NCBI GenBank assembly: GCA_029880775.1
Contig: JAOUNV010000010.1
Location: 1-12,737, forward strand
Length of the DNA stretch: 12,737 bases
DNA from: Nitrospinota bacterium
GTDB taxonomy: Bacteria; Nitrospinota_A; UBA7883
Reading direction: 5' to 3'
Within the stretch, counting starts at the first letter, position 1, and every line of letters starts with the position of its first letter. The notes beneath the pieces are model-generated. The model ran no database searches and was not told the origin of the DNA. It saw only the letters and a list, made by a program, of their open reading frames with translations. The translations under genes were made by a program, and so were the position numbers. Shown here piece after piece: positions 1-5,167 of this stretch.

Positions 1-203
1 ATAACGCTCACCGCGTCACCTTCCGAAAGCTTGTGGGAGGGGCGGACCTTGCCGCCATTGACCAGAATGGCGCCCTCCCCCAGCAAGGCATGCGCCCTGG
101 AGCGGGAAAGCTTTTTTACCTGTGAAGCCACGAACATATCCACCCTCTGGCCGACCGCCTCCGGGGGGACTATGATCGGGCCGTCAGCTTCCGCCAATTC
201 CAT
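1..203 (-). CDS. RluA/RluD-type pseudouridine synthase, N-terminal part (cut by window edge)
   Basis: Partial gene running off the left edge; about 67 residues are visible. They read as an S4 RNA-binding domain: a GQRVDMFVA segment (residues 18-26), LSRSRAHALL, GAILVNGGKVRPSHKLSEGD and AVSVI, the usual opening of the RluA/RluD family, which modifies uridines in 23S rRNA in the cytoplasm. The catalytic domain with its HRLD-type aspartate lies outside the window, so other S4 proteins are not fully excluded. The ATG at 203 gives the usual short leader (VVPPEA-like) before the S4 domain, but it overlaps the end of lgt by 34 bp and has no strong ribosome binding site, so translation may be coupled to lgt. 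An lgt-rluD neighbourhood is, to my knowledge, seen in several bacterial groups. Confidence 0.75.
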   Translation of the reverse strand, partial: MELAEADGPIIVPPEAVGQRVDMFVASQVKKLSRSRAHALLGEGAILVNGGKVRPSHKLSEGDAVSV

Positions 204-940
204 ATATGCATTGTCACAGCCACGGTCAGCGCCACCGCCGCCACAGCCTGGCTGGTAGTTAACGCCCCGTCAAAAACTGTCCCTCTGGGGTCTCCTCGAT
301 ACATTTCCACCACCGATCTGCCGATGGCGTATAAACCGAGCCAAATCCACCATAGCTGCCCCTCGAATTTCTTGTATGGCCGCAAAGCCGTCAGTATCAG
401 AAAAATGGTTAGCTCATTAAAAGAGTCGTACAGTTGGGTGGGATGCAGCGGCACACCCATGGGGGCGATGGTTTTTACGTTGGTGAAGGTCACCGCCCAG
501 GGGACATCGGTTTTCAGGCCATAGCAGCATCCGGCGAAAAAGCAACCGAGCCTGCCTATGGAGTGGCCCAGGGCGGCAGCGGGTGCGGCGATATCCGCCA
601 GCTTCCACAGTCTCTGTTTCTTTATCCGCACCATCACCGCCATGGCGCATGCGGCGCCGATCAGGCCGCCATAAAACACCAGCCCGCCGGTCCATATCTT
701 CAACGCGTCGAGCGGGTGATCCAGGTATTGCGGATAGTTGACGATGACGAAAAAAATCCGGGATCCCACCAGCGCCGCCAACACCACCCAGAAGGCGATG
801 TCGTACATATCGTCTTTGGATATCCCCTCCTGCTCCCCCAGCCGGGCCATCCACCATATGCCGGTCAAAAACCCGGCAGCCACCAGCAGGCCGTAGGTGT
901 GGAATGTCAGGGGGCCGACAGTCAAAAGCTCAGGGTACAT
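170..940 (-). CDS. lgt: Prolipoprotein diacylglyceryl transferase Lgt
   Basis: Inner-membrane enzyme that moves diacylglyceryl from phosphatidylglycerol to the lipobox cysteine of prolipoproteins, the first step of lipoprotein maturation. At 256 residues it has normal family length. Visible family marks are YGLLVAAGF near the N-terminus, GGLVFYGGLIGA (about 85-96; the E. coli histidine region reads FYGG, a common variant), the signature GRLGCFFAGCCYG (129-141), HPTQLY (166-171) and GRSVVEMYRGDPRG (207-220). Several hydrophobic membrane segments are evident. The start ATG at 940 has only a weak GGA upstream. It lies 41 bp after the dehydrogenase gene and its end overlaps the start of the pseudouridine synthase, so all are probably cotranscribed. 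The CsgG-like lipoprotein upstream in the same run is a natural substrate (inference). Confidence 0.97.
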   Translation of the reverse strand: MYPELLTVGPLTFHTYGLLVAAGFLTGIWWMARLGEQEGISKDDMYDIAFWVVLAALVGSRIFFVIVNYPQYLDHPLDALKIWTGGLVFYGGLIGAACAMAVMVRIKKQRLWKLADIAAPAAALGHSIGRLGCFFAGCCYGLKTDVPWAVTFTNVKTIAPMGVPLHPTQLYDSFNELTIFLILTALRPYKKFEGQLWWIWLGLYAIGRSVVEMYRGDPRGTVFDGALTTSQAVAAVALTVAVTMHIWNWRKLTARS

Positions 941-981
941 TCAATATCCAGTTCCAATAGTTTTCATAAAAATCGCTTTCA

Positions 982-1989
982 TTACGCATGCAGGAGAACC
1001 TTGATGGCGCCAGGCATGGCCGCAATCCGCATCGCCTCCTCCGCCTGCCCCAGGCTCATCGTCGCCGAAACAAGCGGAGCCGGGTCAACTGTTCCCTCCG
1101 CCAGGGCCCGCAAAGCCTTGTCGAACGGCCCGCACCGCGATCCGATCACTGTGATCTCGTCGATCACAAGCCTGTTCGTATCCAGCCGAGCGGGCGCGGC
1201 CACGGTGGTCTTCAGAATGATTGTACCACATGGACGCACAAGCTCCATGGCTCGGGCCAGCCCCTCCGGCGCCCCGGTGGAATCCACCACCACGTCAAAC
1301 AACGCCTTGCAGGTAACCTCGGTGTCCAGCGCCGTGGTGGCCGCCACACCCTTCAGAAGTTCCAGCTTCTCCCGGCTGCGGCCAATGGCGGTCACATCCG
1401 CCCCTTCGGCCACCAGAACCTGGACCACCAGCTGGCCCAGCCGCCCTACCCCCAGCGCCGCTACTTTCATGCCCGGTCGAATATCGGCCTGCTCAAGTAT
1501 CCGAAACGCCGCGGCCAAAGGCTCGGTGAATACCGCCGCCTGGTCGCTCACATTATCAGGAACCTGGTGGAGGTTTTCCACAGGAAGAGTCAGGTGATCG
1601 GCGAAGGCTCCATCCACACCCACAATGCCAAGGACACCCCTGGTGGGGCAATGGTTCCCCATTCTGGCGGTGCAAGCGGGGCAGGAACGGCACGGGATGT
1701 TGATCTCCCCCACCACCCTTTTGCCCACCATCGCAGGCTTGCCTGGTACAGGCTCGCCTGGTACAGGCTCGCCTGGCGCAGACTTGTCTGATACCTCTTC
1801 CACCACCCCCACGAACTCGTGCCCCAAAACACCGGAAAAATCCATGTATCCTTTTGCGATCTCCAGGTCGGTGGAGCAGATTCCCGCCATGGTCATCCGG
1901 ATCAACGCCTGCCCGGCGCTGATGACGGGGCGGGGACGCTCTGTGACAAGCCGTGGCTCACCGCCCGCCCCCATTACCAGAGCCCGCAT
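982..1989 (-). CDS. Zinc-dependent alcohol dehydrogenase-like (MDR family), with repeat insertion
   Basis: 335-residue medium-chain dehydrogenase/reductase of the Tdh/sorbitol dehydrogenase type (COG1063-like). Seen: GICSTDLEIAKGY with catalytic zinc Cys38, GHEFVG with His57/Glu58, four structural zinc cysteines at 100, 103, 106 and 114, Glu156 in a TEPLAAA motif, and a Rossmann glycine motif GVGRLG (180-185). It should oxidise an alcohol or polyol with NAD(P); the substrate is not readable. Residues 66-86 (an APGEP-VPGEP-VPGKP loop between HEFVGVVEEV and GKRVVGEINIPC) are encoded by four 15-bp mini-palindrome units (1734-1793), which lengthen a surface loop between the catalytic and structural zinc sites. 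The ATG at 1989 lies 17 bp after the upstream gene's double stop codon with no strong ribosome binding site, suggesting coupling. Confidence 0.9.
   Translation of the reverse strand: MRALVMGAGGEPRLVTERPRPVISAGQALIRMTMAGICSTDLEIAKGYMDFSGVLGHEFVGVVEEVSDKSAPGEPVPGEPVPGKPAMVGKRVVGEINIPCRSCPACTARMGNHCPTRGVLGIVGVDGAFADHLTLPVENLHQVPDNVSDQAAVFTEPLAAAFRILEQADIRPGMKVAALGVGRLGQLVVQVLVAEGADVTAIGRSREKLELLKGVAATTALDTEVTCKALFDVVVDSTGAPEGLARAMELVRPCGTIILKTTVAAPARLDTNRLVIDEITVIGSRCGPFDKALRALAEGTVDPAPLVSATMSLGQAEEAMRIAAMPGAIKVLLHA
1734..1793. repeat. Four-unit 15-bp mini-palindrome tandem array inside the dehydrogenase gene
   Basis: Units on the + strand: CAGGC-TT-GCCTG (1734-1745), CAGGC-TC-GCCTG (1749-1760), CAGGC-TC-GCCTG (1764-1775) and CAGAC-TT-GTCTG (1779-1790), with 3-nt spacers GTA, GTA, GCG and ATA. 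Each unit is two complementary 5-bp arms around a 2-nt centre. Unit 4 differs from unit 1 by G to A in the left arm and C to T in the right arm, so the pairing is kept. The 15-bp period keeps the host gene in frame. The unit CAGGCTCGCCTGGTA has no stop codon in any of six frames. Confidence 0.93.
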
Positions 1990-2006
1990 TTATCGACGCG
2001 GAGTCA

Positions 2007-2492
2007 TCAGGGGAAGGTGATGCCGTCCGCCGTACGGACCGTTATCGACGTTTTCTTGCTGGGCCTGCTGGAGCCTGGCTTCAAAGTCTGGATGGAAAAC
2101 TCCACGATCCCGGTGAAAAGTGAAGTGACGATGTCTCCGGTATACGATTCTCGGGATATCTTGACTGCGGCGATTCTATTATACGAGTCCAGGTACACTT
2201 CTATGCTCAGAAGCCGGTTGATATCCCCAGGGCCGATATAGTCTGAATACACCCCCCATGTTCCCGGATTGGACGGGCCATCCAGGGCCGGGTGGGATTT
2301 ACCAGCGAGCCCCTGGCCGCCGCCTCTTGCCCGGAAAGAAGCCGCCTCTCCCATAGAGCTGGAAGGGCCGGAATGGACTATCCGCAGCTGGGTGATCTTG
2401 GCTGTGGATTTCGACAGCACCCCGGCGTCGGCGGGGCTGACCGCCATGAGGCCCAACGCTGTGACCATGGCCAATACAGTGGATATCTTCAT
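2007..2492 (-). CDS. Small secreted protein of unknown function
   Basis: 161 residues, no family recognised. The N-terminus is a typical Sec signal peptide: MK, a hydrophobic core, then ADA before Gly24, so the mature protein is about 138 residues in the periplasm or outside. There is no cysteine, hence no lipobox. The mature part has a Gly/Ser/Arg-rich stretch (about 42-66), a segment with alternating hydrophobics around YLDSYNRIAAVKISRESYTG, and a basic Ser/Lys-rich region before the C-terminus. The start at 2492 is well supported by AGGAGGT on the minus strand (2500-2506). It ends in two in-frame TGA codons (2004-2009). It follows the CsgG-like lipoprotein gene after an intrinsic terminator-like hairpin, which suggests a shared exported system with its own expression level (inference). 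Confidence 0.75.
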   Translation of the reverse strand: MKISTVLAMVTALGLMAVSPADAGVLSKSTAKITQLRIVHSGPSSSMGEAASFRARGGGQGLAGKSHPALDGPSNPGTWGVYSDYIGPGDINRLLSIEVYLDSYNRIAAVKISRESYTGDIVTSLFTGIVEFSIQTLKPGSSRPSKKTSITVRTADGITFP

Positions 2493-2499
2493 CGGTTAT

Positions 2500-2506
2500 A
2501 CCTCCT
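2500..2506 (-). promoter_or_regulatory. Strong ribosome binding site of the secreted-protein gene
   Basis: On the minus strand AGGAGGT lies 7 nt before the ATG at 2492. It fixes this start and is the strongest Shine-Dalgarno match in the left gene run. It follows directly after the hairpin at 2511-2536. Confidence 0.75.
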
Positions 2507-2510
2507 GTGG

Positions 2511-2536
2511 AAAAGGCCGGGCTCGGGCGCCCGGCC
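2511..2536 (-). terminator. Intrinsic terminator or attenuator after the CsgG-like gene
   Basis: On the minus strand GGCCGGGC and GCCCGGCC form a perfect 8-bp stem (2529-2536 with 2515-2522) around a 6-nt loop, followed by four T (2511-2514). The T run is short, so partial termination or 3'-end protection between two cotranscribed genes is as likely as full termination. Confidence 0.6.
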
Positions 2537-2546
2537 ACTTGATCGT

Positions 2547-3278
2547 TTAGTGGTAATACTGCGCCGGGGTCATGGAGGCTATATACTCCACAGCCCTGAC
2601 TATGCACACCCTGATCGCCTTCTCCGCCGGAGTGTTCTGGTACACGCCGATTCCGGCAGGGATGCCGACCCCGCCTACAAATCCGCCGAAGCCGACGAAC
2701 CAGTCTGTGGATTTACCTTCCACTGTGGTGGCCGCCACCAGGCGACCGGTTTTTGTGTCCACCACCTTGATGTCTATGGCCATATACGCGTTTTTGCCGC
2801 TGCCACCCAGCCCAAAGAAGCCACCACCTGTGGGGACTCCTATGCCGGCGGTAACTCCCGCTGAATCATCCTTAAAAGCGGTCACCGCTCCGGTGACCAA
2901 CAGCTCGGCGCCTTCCATCTGCCCAATAGGAGCCGCCGTCCCTTCCCTCATCCTGCCGGAGGCGCCCAGGTCCTGCTCGGCCATCAAGTCCTGGTGGTCC
3001 TGCCTGTCCAGCACGATGAACCTGTTGGAGTTGAACAACGAGGTGGTGAGCATATCCGCCAGCCCCTGGCCCAGCTGCCCATGGCCCGACGCCGATTTGA
3101 TCAAAAACTTGTTCACAGCGATGCGCGCTCTCGGCCCGTTATACTGCTCCATCTGGGCCTGCTGCATGGAAGGCCCTCCGGTACCGGTGACTACTGCGGT
3201 TGGCTCGGTGGACTGGCAAGCGGCGAAAGACATCATAGCCAATGCCATGACCGGCCCCTTTAGGATTGTGATTTTCAT
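2547..3278 (-). CDS. CsgG/HfaB-like outer-membrane lipoprotein
   Basis: 243 residues when started at the ATG at 3278, which has GGAGG 5 nt upstream (3284-3288). An in-frame TTG at 3290 lies before that site and is not needed. The N-terminus is a lipoprotein signal peptide with lipobox SFAAC, Cys21 being the lipidated residue. The body matches the CsgG family (PF03783 type): RARIAVNKF (about 50-58), GQGLADMLTTSLFNSNRFIVLDRQ (about 71-93), then GAELLVTGAVTAF (about 123-135), a glycine-rich stretch and a strand segment MAIDIKVVDTKTGRLVAAT. In curli systems CsgG is an oligomeric outer-membrane secretion channel, but many CsgG-like proteins occur without curli genes, and no csgA/B/E/F homologue is seen here. 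Role: envelope lipoprotein, possibly a secretion or assembly factor. It heads the leftward gene run. Confidence 0.85.
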   Translation of the reverse strand: MKITILKGPVMALAMMSFAACQSTEPTAVVTGTGGPSMQQAQMEQYNGPRARIAVNKFLIKSASGHGQLGQGLADMLTTSLFNSNRFIVLDRQDHQDLMAEQDLGASGRMREGTAAPIGQMEGAELLVTGAVTAFKDDSAGVTAGIGVPTGGGFFGLGGSGKNAYMAIDIKVVDTKTGRLVAATTVEGKSTDWFVGFGGFVGGVGIPAGIGVYQNTPAEKAIRVCIVRAVEYIASMTPAQYYH

Positions 3279-3328
3279 GTTAGCCTCCAATATTGTTACG
3301 TTCTTCGTGTCTACAGCCGTCCGCCAAC

Positions 3329-3368
3329 CACCCGTGACAAGTCACCCGTGACAGGGTCGGCGGTTTTT
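3329..3368 (+). repeat. Intergenic mini-palindrome repeat within a terminator-like hairpin
   Basis: The 12-mer GTGAC-AA-GTCAC (3334-3345) has the same 5-2-5 geometry as the arrays in the dehydrogenase and panC genes. An 11-bp direct repeat, CACCCGTGACA, occurs at 3329 and 3343 (period 14, not 15), leaving a degraded second copy at 3348-3358. The repeat lies between CCGCC (3321-3325) and GGCGG (3359-3363), which can pair, and the right arm is followed by TTTTT (3364-3368). The whole therefore resembles a + strand intrinsic terminator just upstream of the likely panC promoter. Confidence 0.7.
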
Positions 3369-3372
3369 ATCC

Positions 3373-3401
3373 TTGTCAGCCGATTAACTCTTCCATAGTC
3401 T
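3373..3401 (+). promoter_or_regulatory. Possible sigma70 promoter of panC
   Basis: TTGTCA (3373-3378), a 17-nt spacer and TAGTCT (3396-3401) lie 38 nt before the panC ATG. The -10 element is a weak match, so this is only a candidate. It lies just downstream of the terminator-like repeat hairpin, which could insulate it from upstream antisense transcription. Confidence 0.3.
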
Positions 3402-3438
3402 ATTTGTACGGACAACTATATGTTATTGCCAATACCCT

Positions 3439-4341
3439 ATGAAAACAATTAGAAAACCTGCGACGATGACCCAGGCCATGGCGGGCCTTCGCCAAGCTGG
3501 CGCAAGCGTGGGCCTTGTCCCCACCCTGGGCCGCCTGCATGAGGGGCACCTGTCCTTGATAAAAAAAGCCAGGAGGGAAAACGACATGGTGGCGGTCTCT
3601 ATATTCGTCAATCCGTTGCAGTTCAAACCTAAGGCGTATCAGGCGTACCCAAGAGATATTGAAGCTGATAAGAAACTGTTGAATTCGGCGGGGGTAGATT
3701 TTCTTTTCGCGCCGGAGCAAGAGAATATGTATCCGAAGGGTTTTGACTCCCAAGTGGAAGTGGTGGGCCTGGCAGGCAGGCTGGAGGGAAAGTCTATCCG
3801 GTGGCACTACCGGGGAGTGACCACAGTGGTGGCGAAACTGTTCAACATTATCCAGCCGGACCGCGCCTATTTCGGCCGCAAAGACGCTCATCAGTTGGCC
3901 CTCATCCGCAGGATGGTGGCGGACCTGAACTTCCCCGTGAAGATCATCGCAGGCCCCACCATCCGAGCGCGCGACGGGCTGGCCCACTCCTCCCGCAACA
4001 CCCTGCTGACACCCGAGGAACGAATGGCGGCATCAACCATCCCGAAGGCGCTGCTGGCTATCGAAACGAGGATTCGCAGCGGCGGCGTCGACAGAATGGC
4101 GCTGACTAAGGAGCTGGTGACCTTGCTGACCACCGAGCCCTTGATCACAGTGGACTTCGCCGCAGTGGTGGATGCGGACACCCTGGACCCGGATATCTTT
4201 GGCAAGAAGACTCTGATCCACGTGGCGGTGATTATAGGCGGTAAAAGGTTGACCGATAATCGTGTGGTGGCAAGCCACATGGTGGCAGGCCACAGGGTGG
4301 CAGGCCACAGGGTGGCAGGCCACAGGGTGACAAGCCGGTAG
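3439..4341 (+). CDS. panC: Pantothenate synthetase (pantoate-beta-alanine ligase) with repeat-encoded C-terminal tail
   Basis: Cytoplasmic enzyme joining pantoate and beta-alanine with ATP (through pantoyl-adenylate) to make pantothenate, the precursor of coenzyme A. Family motifs in order: VPTLGRLHEGHLSL (27-40, with the HxGH motif His34/His37), SIFVNPLQF (54-62), YPRD, FGRKDAHQ (145-152), and PTIRARDGLAHSSRN (173-187). It is 300 residues, against about 280 in E. coli. The conserved end (LTDN, 271-274) is followed by a tail made entirely of 15-bp mini-palindrome units: VASHM, VAGHR three times, then VTSR and the stop. The catalytic core is intact, so it should be active; the tail is the odd part. 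No clear Shine-Dalgarno precedes the ATG at 3439. No panB or panD is adjacent. Confidence 0.96.
   Translation: MKTIRKPATMTQAMAGLRQAGASVGLVPTLGRLHEGHLSLIKKARRENDMVAVSIFVNPLQFKPKAYQAYPRDIEADKKLLNSAGVDFLFAPEQENMYPKGFDSQVEVVGLAGRLEGKSIRWHYRGVTTVVAKLFNIIQPDRAYFGRKDAHQLALIRRMVADLNFPVKIIAGPTIRARDGLAHSSRNTLLTPEERMAASTIPKALLAIETRIRSGGVDRMALTKELVTLLTTEPLITVDFAAVVDADTLDPDIFGKKTLIHVAVIIGGKRLTDNRVVASHMVAGHRVAGHRVAGHRVTSR
4267..4341. repeat. Five-unit 15-bp mini-palindrome array forming the 3' end of panC
   Basis: Units: GTGGC-AA-GCCAC (4267-4278), GTGGC-AG-GCCAC (4282-4293, 4297-4308 and 4312-4323) and a degenerate GTGAC-AA-GCCGG (4327-4338), with spacers ATG, AGG, AGG, AGG and TAG. Every unit starts on a codon boundary and the last spacer is the panC stop codon. 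The repeated unit GTGGCAGGCCACAGG is open in all six frames. The geometry is the same as in the dehydrogenase array, with different arm sequence. Confidence 0.95.
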
Positions 4342-4367
4342 ACTACCCCCCGCGACACAATTCTAGT

Positions 4368-4397
4368 TTGACTTGTTCCAAGTCCTGGCAATAGAAT
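4368..4397 (+). promoter_or_regulatory. sigma70-type promoter of the HNH gene with an overlapping dyad
   Basis: TTGACT (4368-4373) and TAGAAT (4392-4397) are separated by 18 nt, each one base off consensus. The start site would fall about 22 nt before the ATG at 4426. A perfect dyad GACTTG-TTC-CAAGTC (4370-4384) covers most of the -35 element and the spacer, where a repressor would block polymerase. The promoter lies after panC, so the HNH gene can be expressed separately. Confidence 0.5.
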
Positions 4398-4425
4398 GGC
4401 GGAAATTTACCCCATGGGCTGAAAA

Positions 4426-4944
4426 ATGGAACACCTAAGGTCGCTGGTATTAAATAGCACGTATGAGCCGTTGCAGTTTACCAGCGCCCGACGCGCCCTC
4501 ATCCTCTTTCTTCTGGGTAAAGCCGAAGCGCTGGAATTCGACGGGTTCCACTTCCGCACTTGCTCCACCAGCTATCGGCTGCCCACGGTGATAAAACTGC
4601 GGCGCTTTATTAATCGCCCTTATAAAGCATCGGTCTCTTTCTCAAAAAAAAACGTGCTGCGGCGCGATGGTCACACCTGCCAGTATTGCGGCGCGACCGG
4701 GGTGAAAATGACCATAGACCATGTGATCCCTCGCAGCAGACAAGGAGAATCCACCTGGGAAAACGTAGTGGCGGCTTGCCGGGAGTGCAACCTGAAAAAA
4801 GGAAACAGACCACTGAGCATGGCGGGTATGCGACTTCTGCGCCAACCTCGAAAACCGAAAAACCTGCTTTTTACCATGACCCCGGCCAATACCCCGGATA
4901 GCCACGTCCAAAGTTGGGCCAAATACCTGACCAGTCTCCGATAA
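4426..4944 (+). CDS. HNH endonuclease family protein
   Basis: 172 residues with a zinc-ribbon HNH core: CQYC (Cys85, Cys88), TIDHVIPRSRQG with Asp98-His99, WENVVAACREC with Asn113, Cys118 and Cys121, then NLKKGNR. This is the stand-alone HNH family (PF01844/McrA-like core) found in many bacteria, with an N-terminal region of about 75 residues beginning LVLNSTYEPLQ that is typical of the group. It probably cleaves or nicks DNA in a metal-dependent way; the target and role are unknown. The start at 4426 follows a promoter-like sequence at a good distance, but no strong ribosome binding site is seen. Its stop codon (4942-4944) forms the outer end of the left inverted repeat of the adjacent fold-back element. 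Confidence 0.88.
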   Translation: MEHLRSLVLNSTYEPLQFTSARRALILFLLGKAEALEFDGFHFRTCSTSYRLPTVIKLRRFINRPYKASVSFSKKNVLRRDGHTCQYCGATGVKMTIDHVIPRSRQGESTWENVVAACRECNLKKGNRPLSMAGMRLLRQPRKPKNLLFTMTPANTPDSHVQSWAKYLTSLR

Positions 4945-5031
4945 ATCCACTACGTTTGGATAGTGGAAGAATATTTCCTTGGGTGACCCTTTCTGGTGGA
5001 AAGTGCCCCCAAACCCCCTCCAAAGACTTTT

Positions 5032-5087
5032 AGCTGTCCCCCATGCCCCAGGCTTGCCTGGGGGCTGGAGGACAACTGGAGTTTTTT
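5032..5087 (+). terminator. Long-stem intrinsic terminator inside the fold-back element
   Basis: Outer arms AGCTGTCC (5032-5039) and GGACAACT (5070-5077) pair with one mismatch. They enclose an 8-bp perfect stem CCCCAGGC-TT-GCCTGGGG (5046-5063). GGAG and then TTTTTT follow (5082-5087). Orientation and T run fit termination of the rightward HNH transcript. Confidence 0.6.
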
Positions 5088-5096
5088 GGAAAGAGT

Positions 5097-5132
5097 TTGA
5101 GAAAGCCTTTTTTCCAAAAAAGGTTTTCTCAA
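5097..5132. terminator. A/T-rich hairpin, possibly bidirectional terminator
   Basis: TTGAGAAAGCCTTTTTT (5097-5113) pairs with the reverse complement of 5116-5132 over 17 positions with one G-T pair, the turn being CC plus opened A-T pairs. The arms carry T runs on both strands, so it may stop transcription from either convergent gene, most usefully the leftward permease operon. Confidence 0.45.
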
Positions 5133-5167
5133 TGAAAGAATTCCGCCACTATCCAAACGTAGTGGGT

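Noticed and set aside
434..1597. 387-codon + strand frame across lgt and the dehydrogenase gene
   Set aside because: It crosses two well-supported minus-strand genes, has no recognisable motif and shows shadow-like composition.
1734..1793. CRISPR-like array
   Set aside because: Units are 15 bp with 3-nt spacers and internal symmetry, far too short for repeats and spacers, and no cas gene is present.
3279..3290. TTG start at 3290 for the CsgG-like gene
   Set aside because: It lies before the GGAGG that serves the ATG at 3278; the ATG gives a normal lipoprotein signal peptide.
3891..4391. Minus-strand frames opposite panC with LWPAT or ACHPV repeats
   Set aside because: These are the reverse translations of the panC palindrome array, which is open in all six frames; panC motifs prove the + strand.
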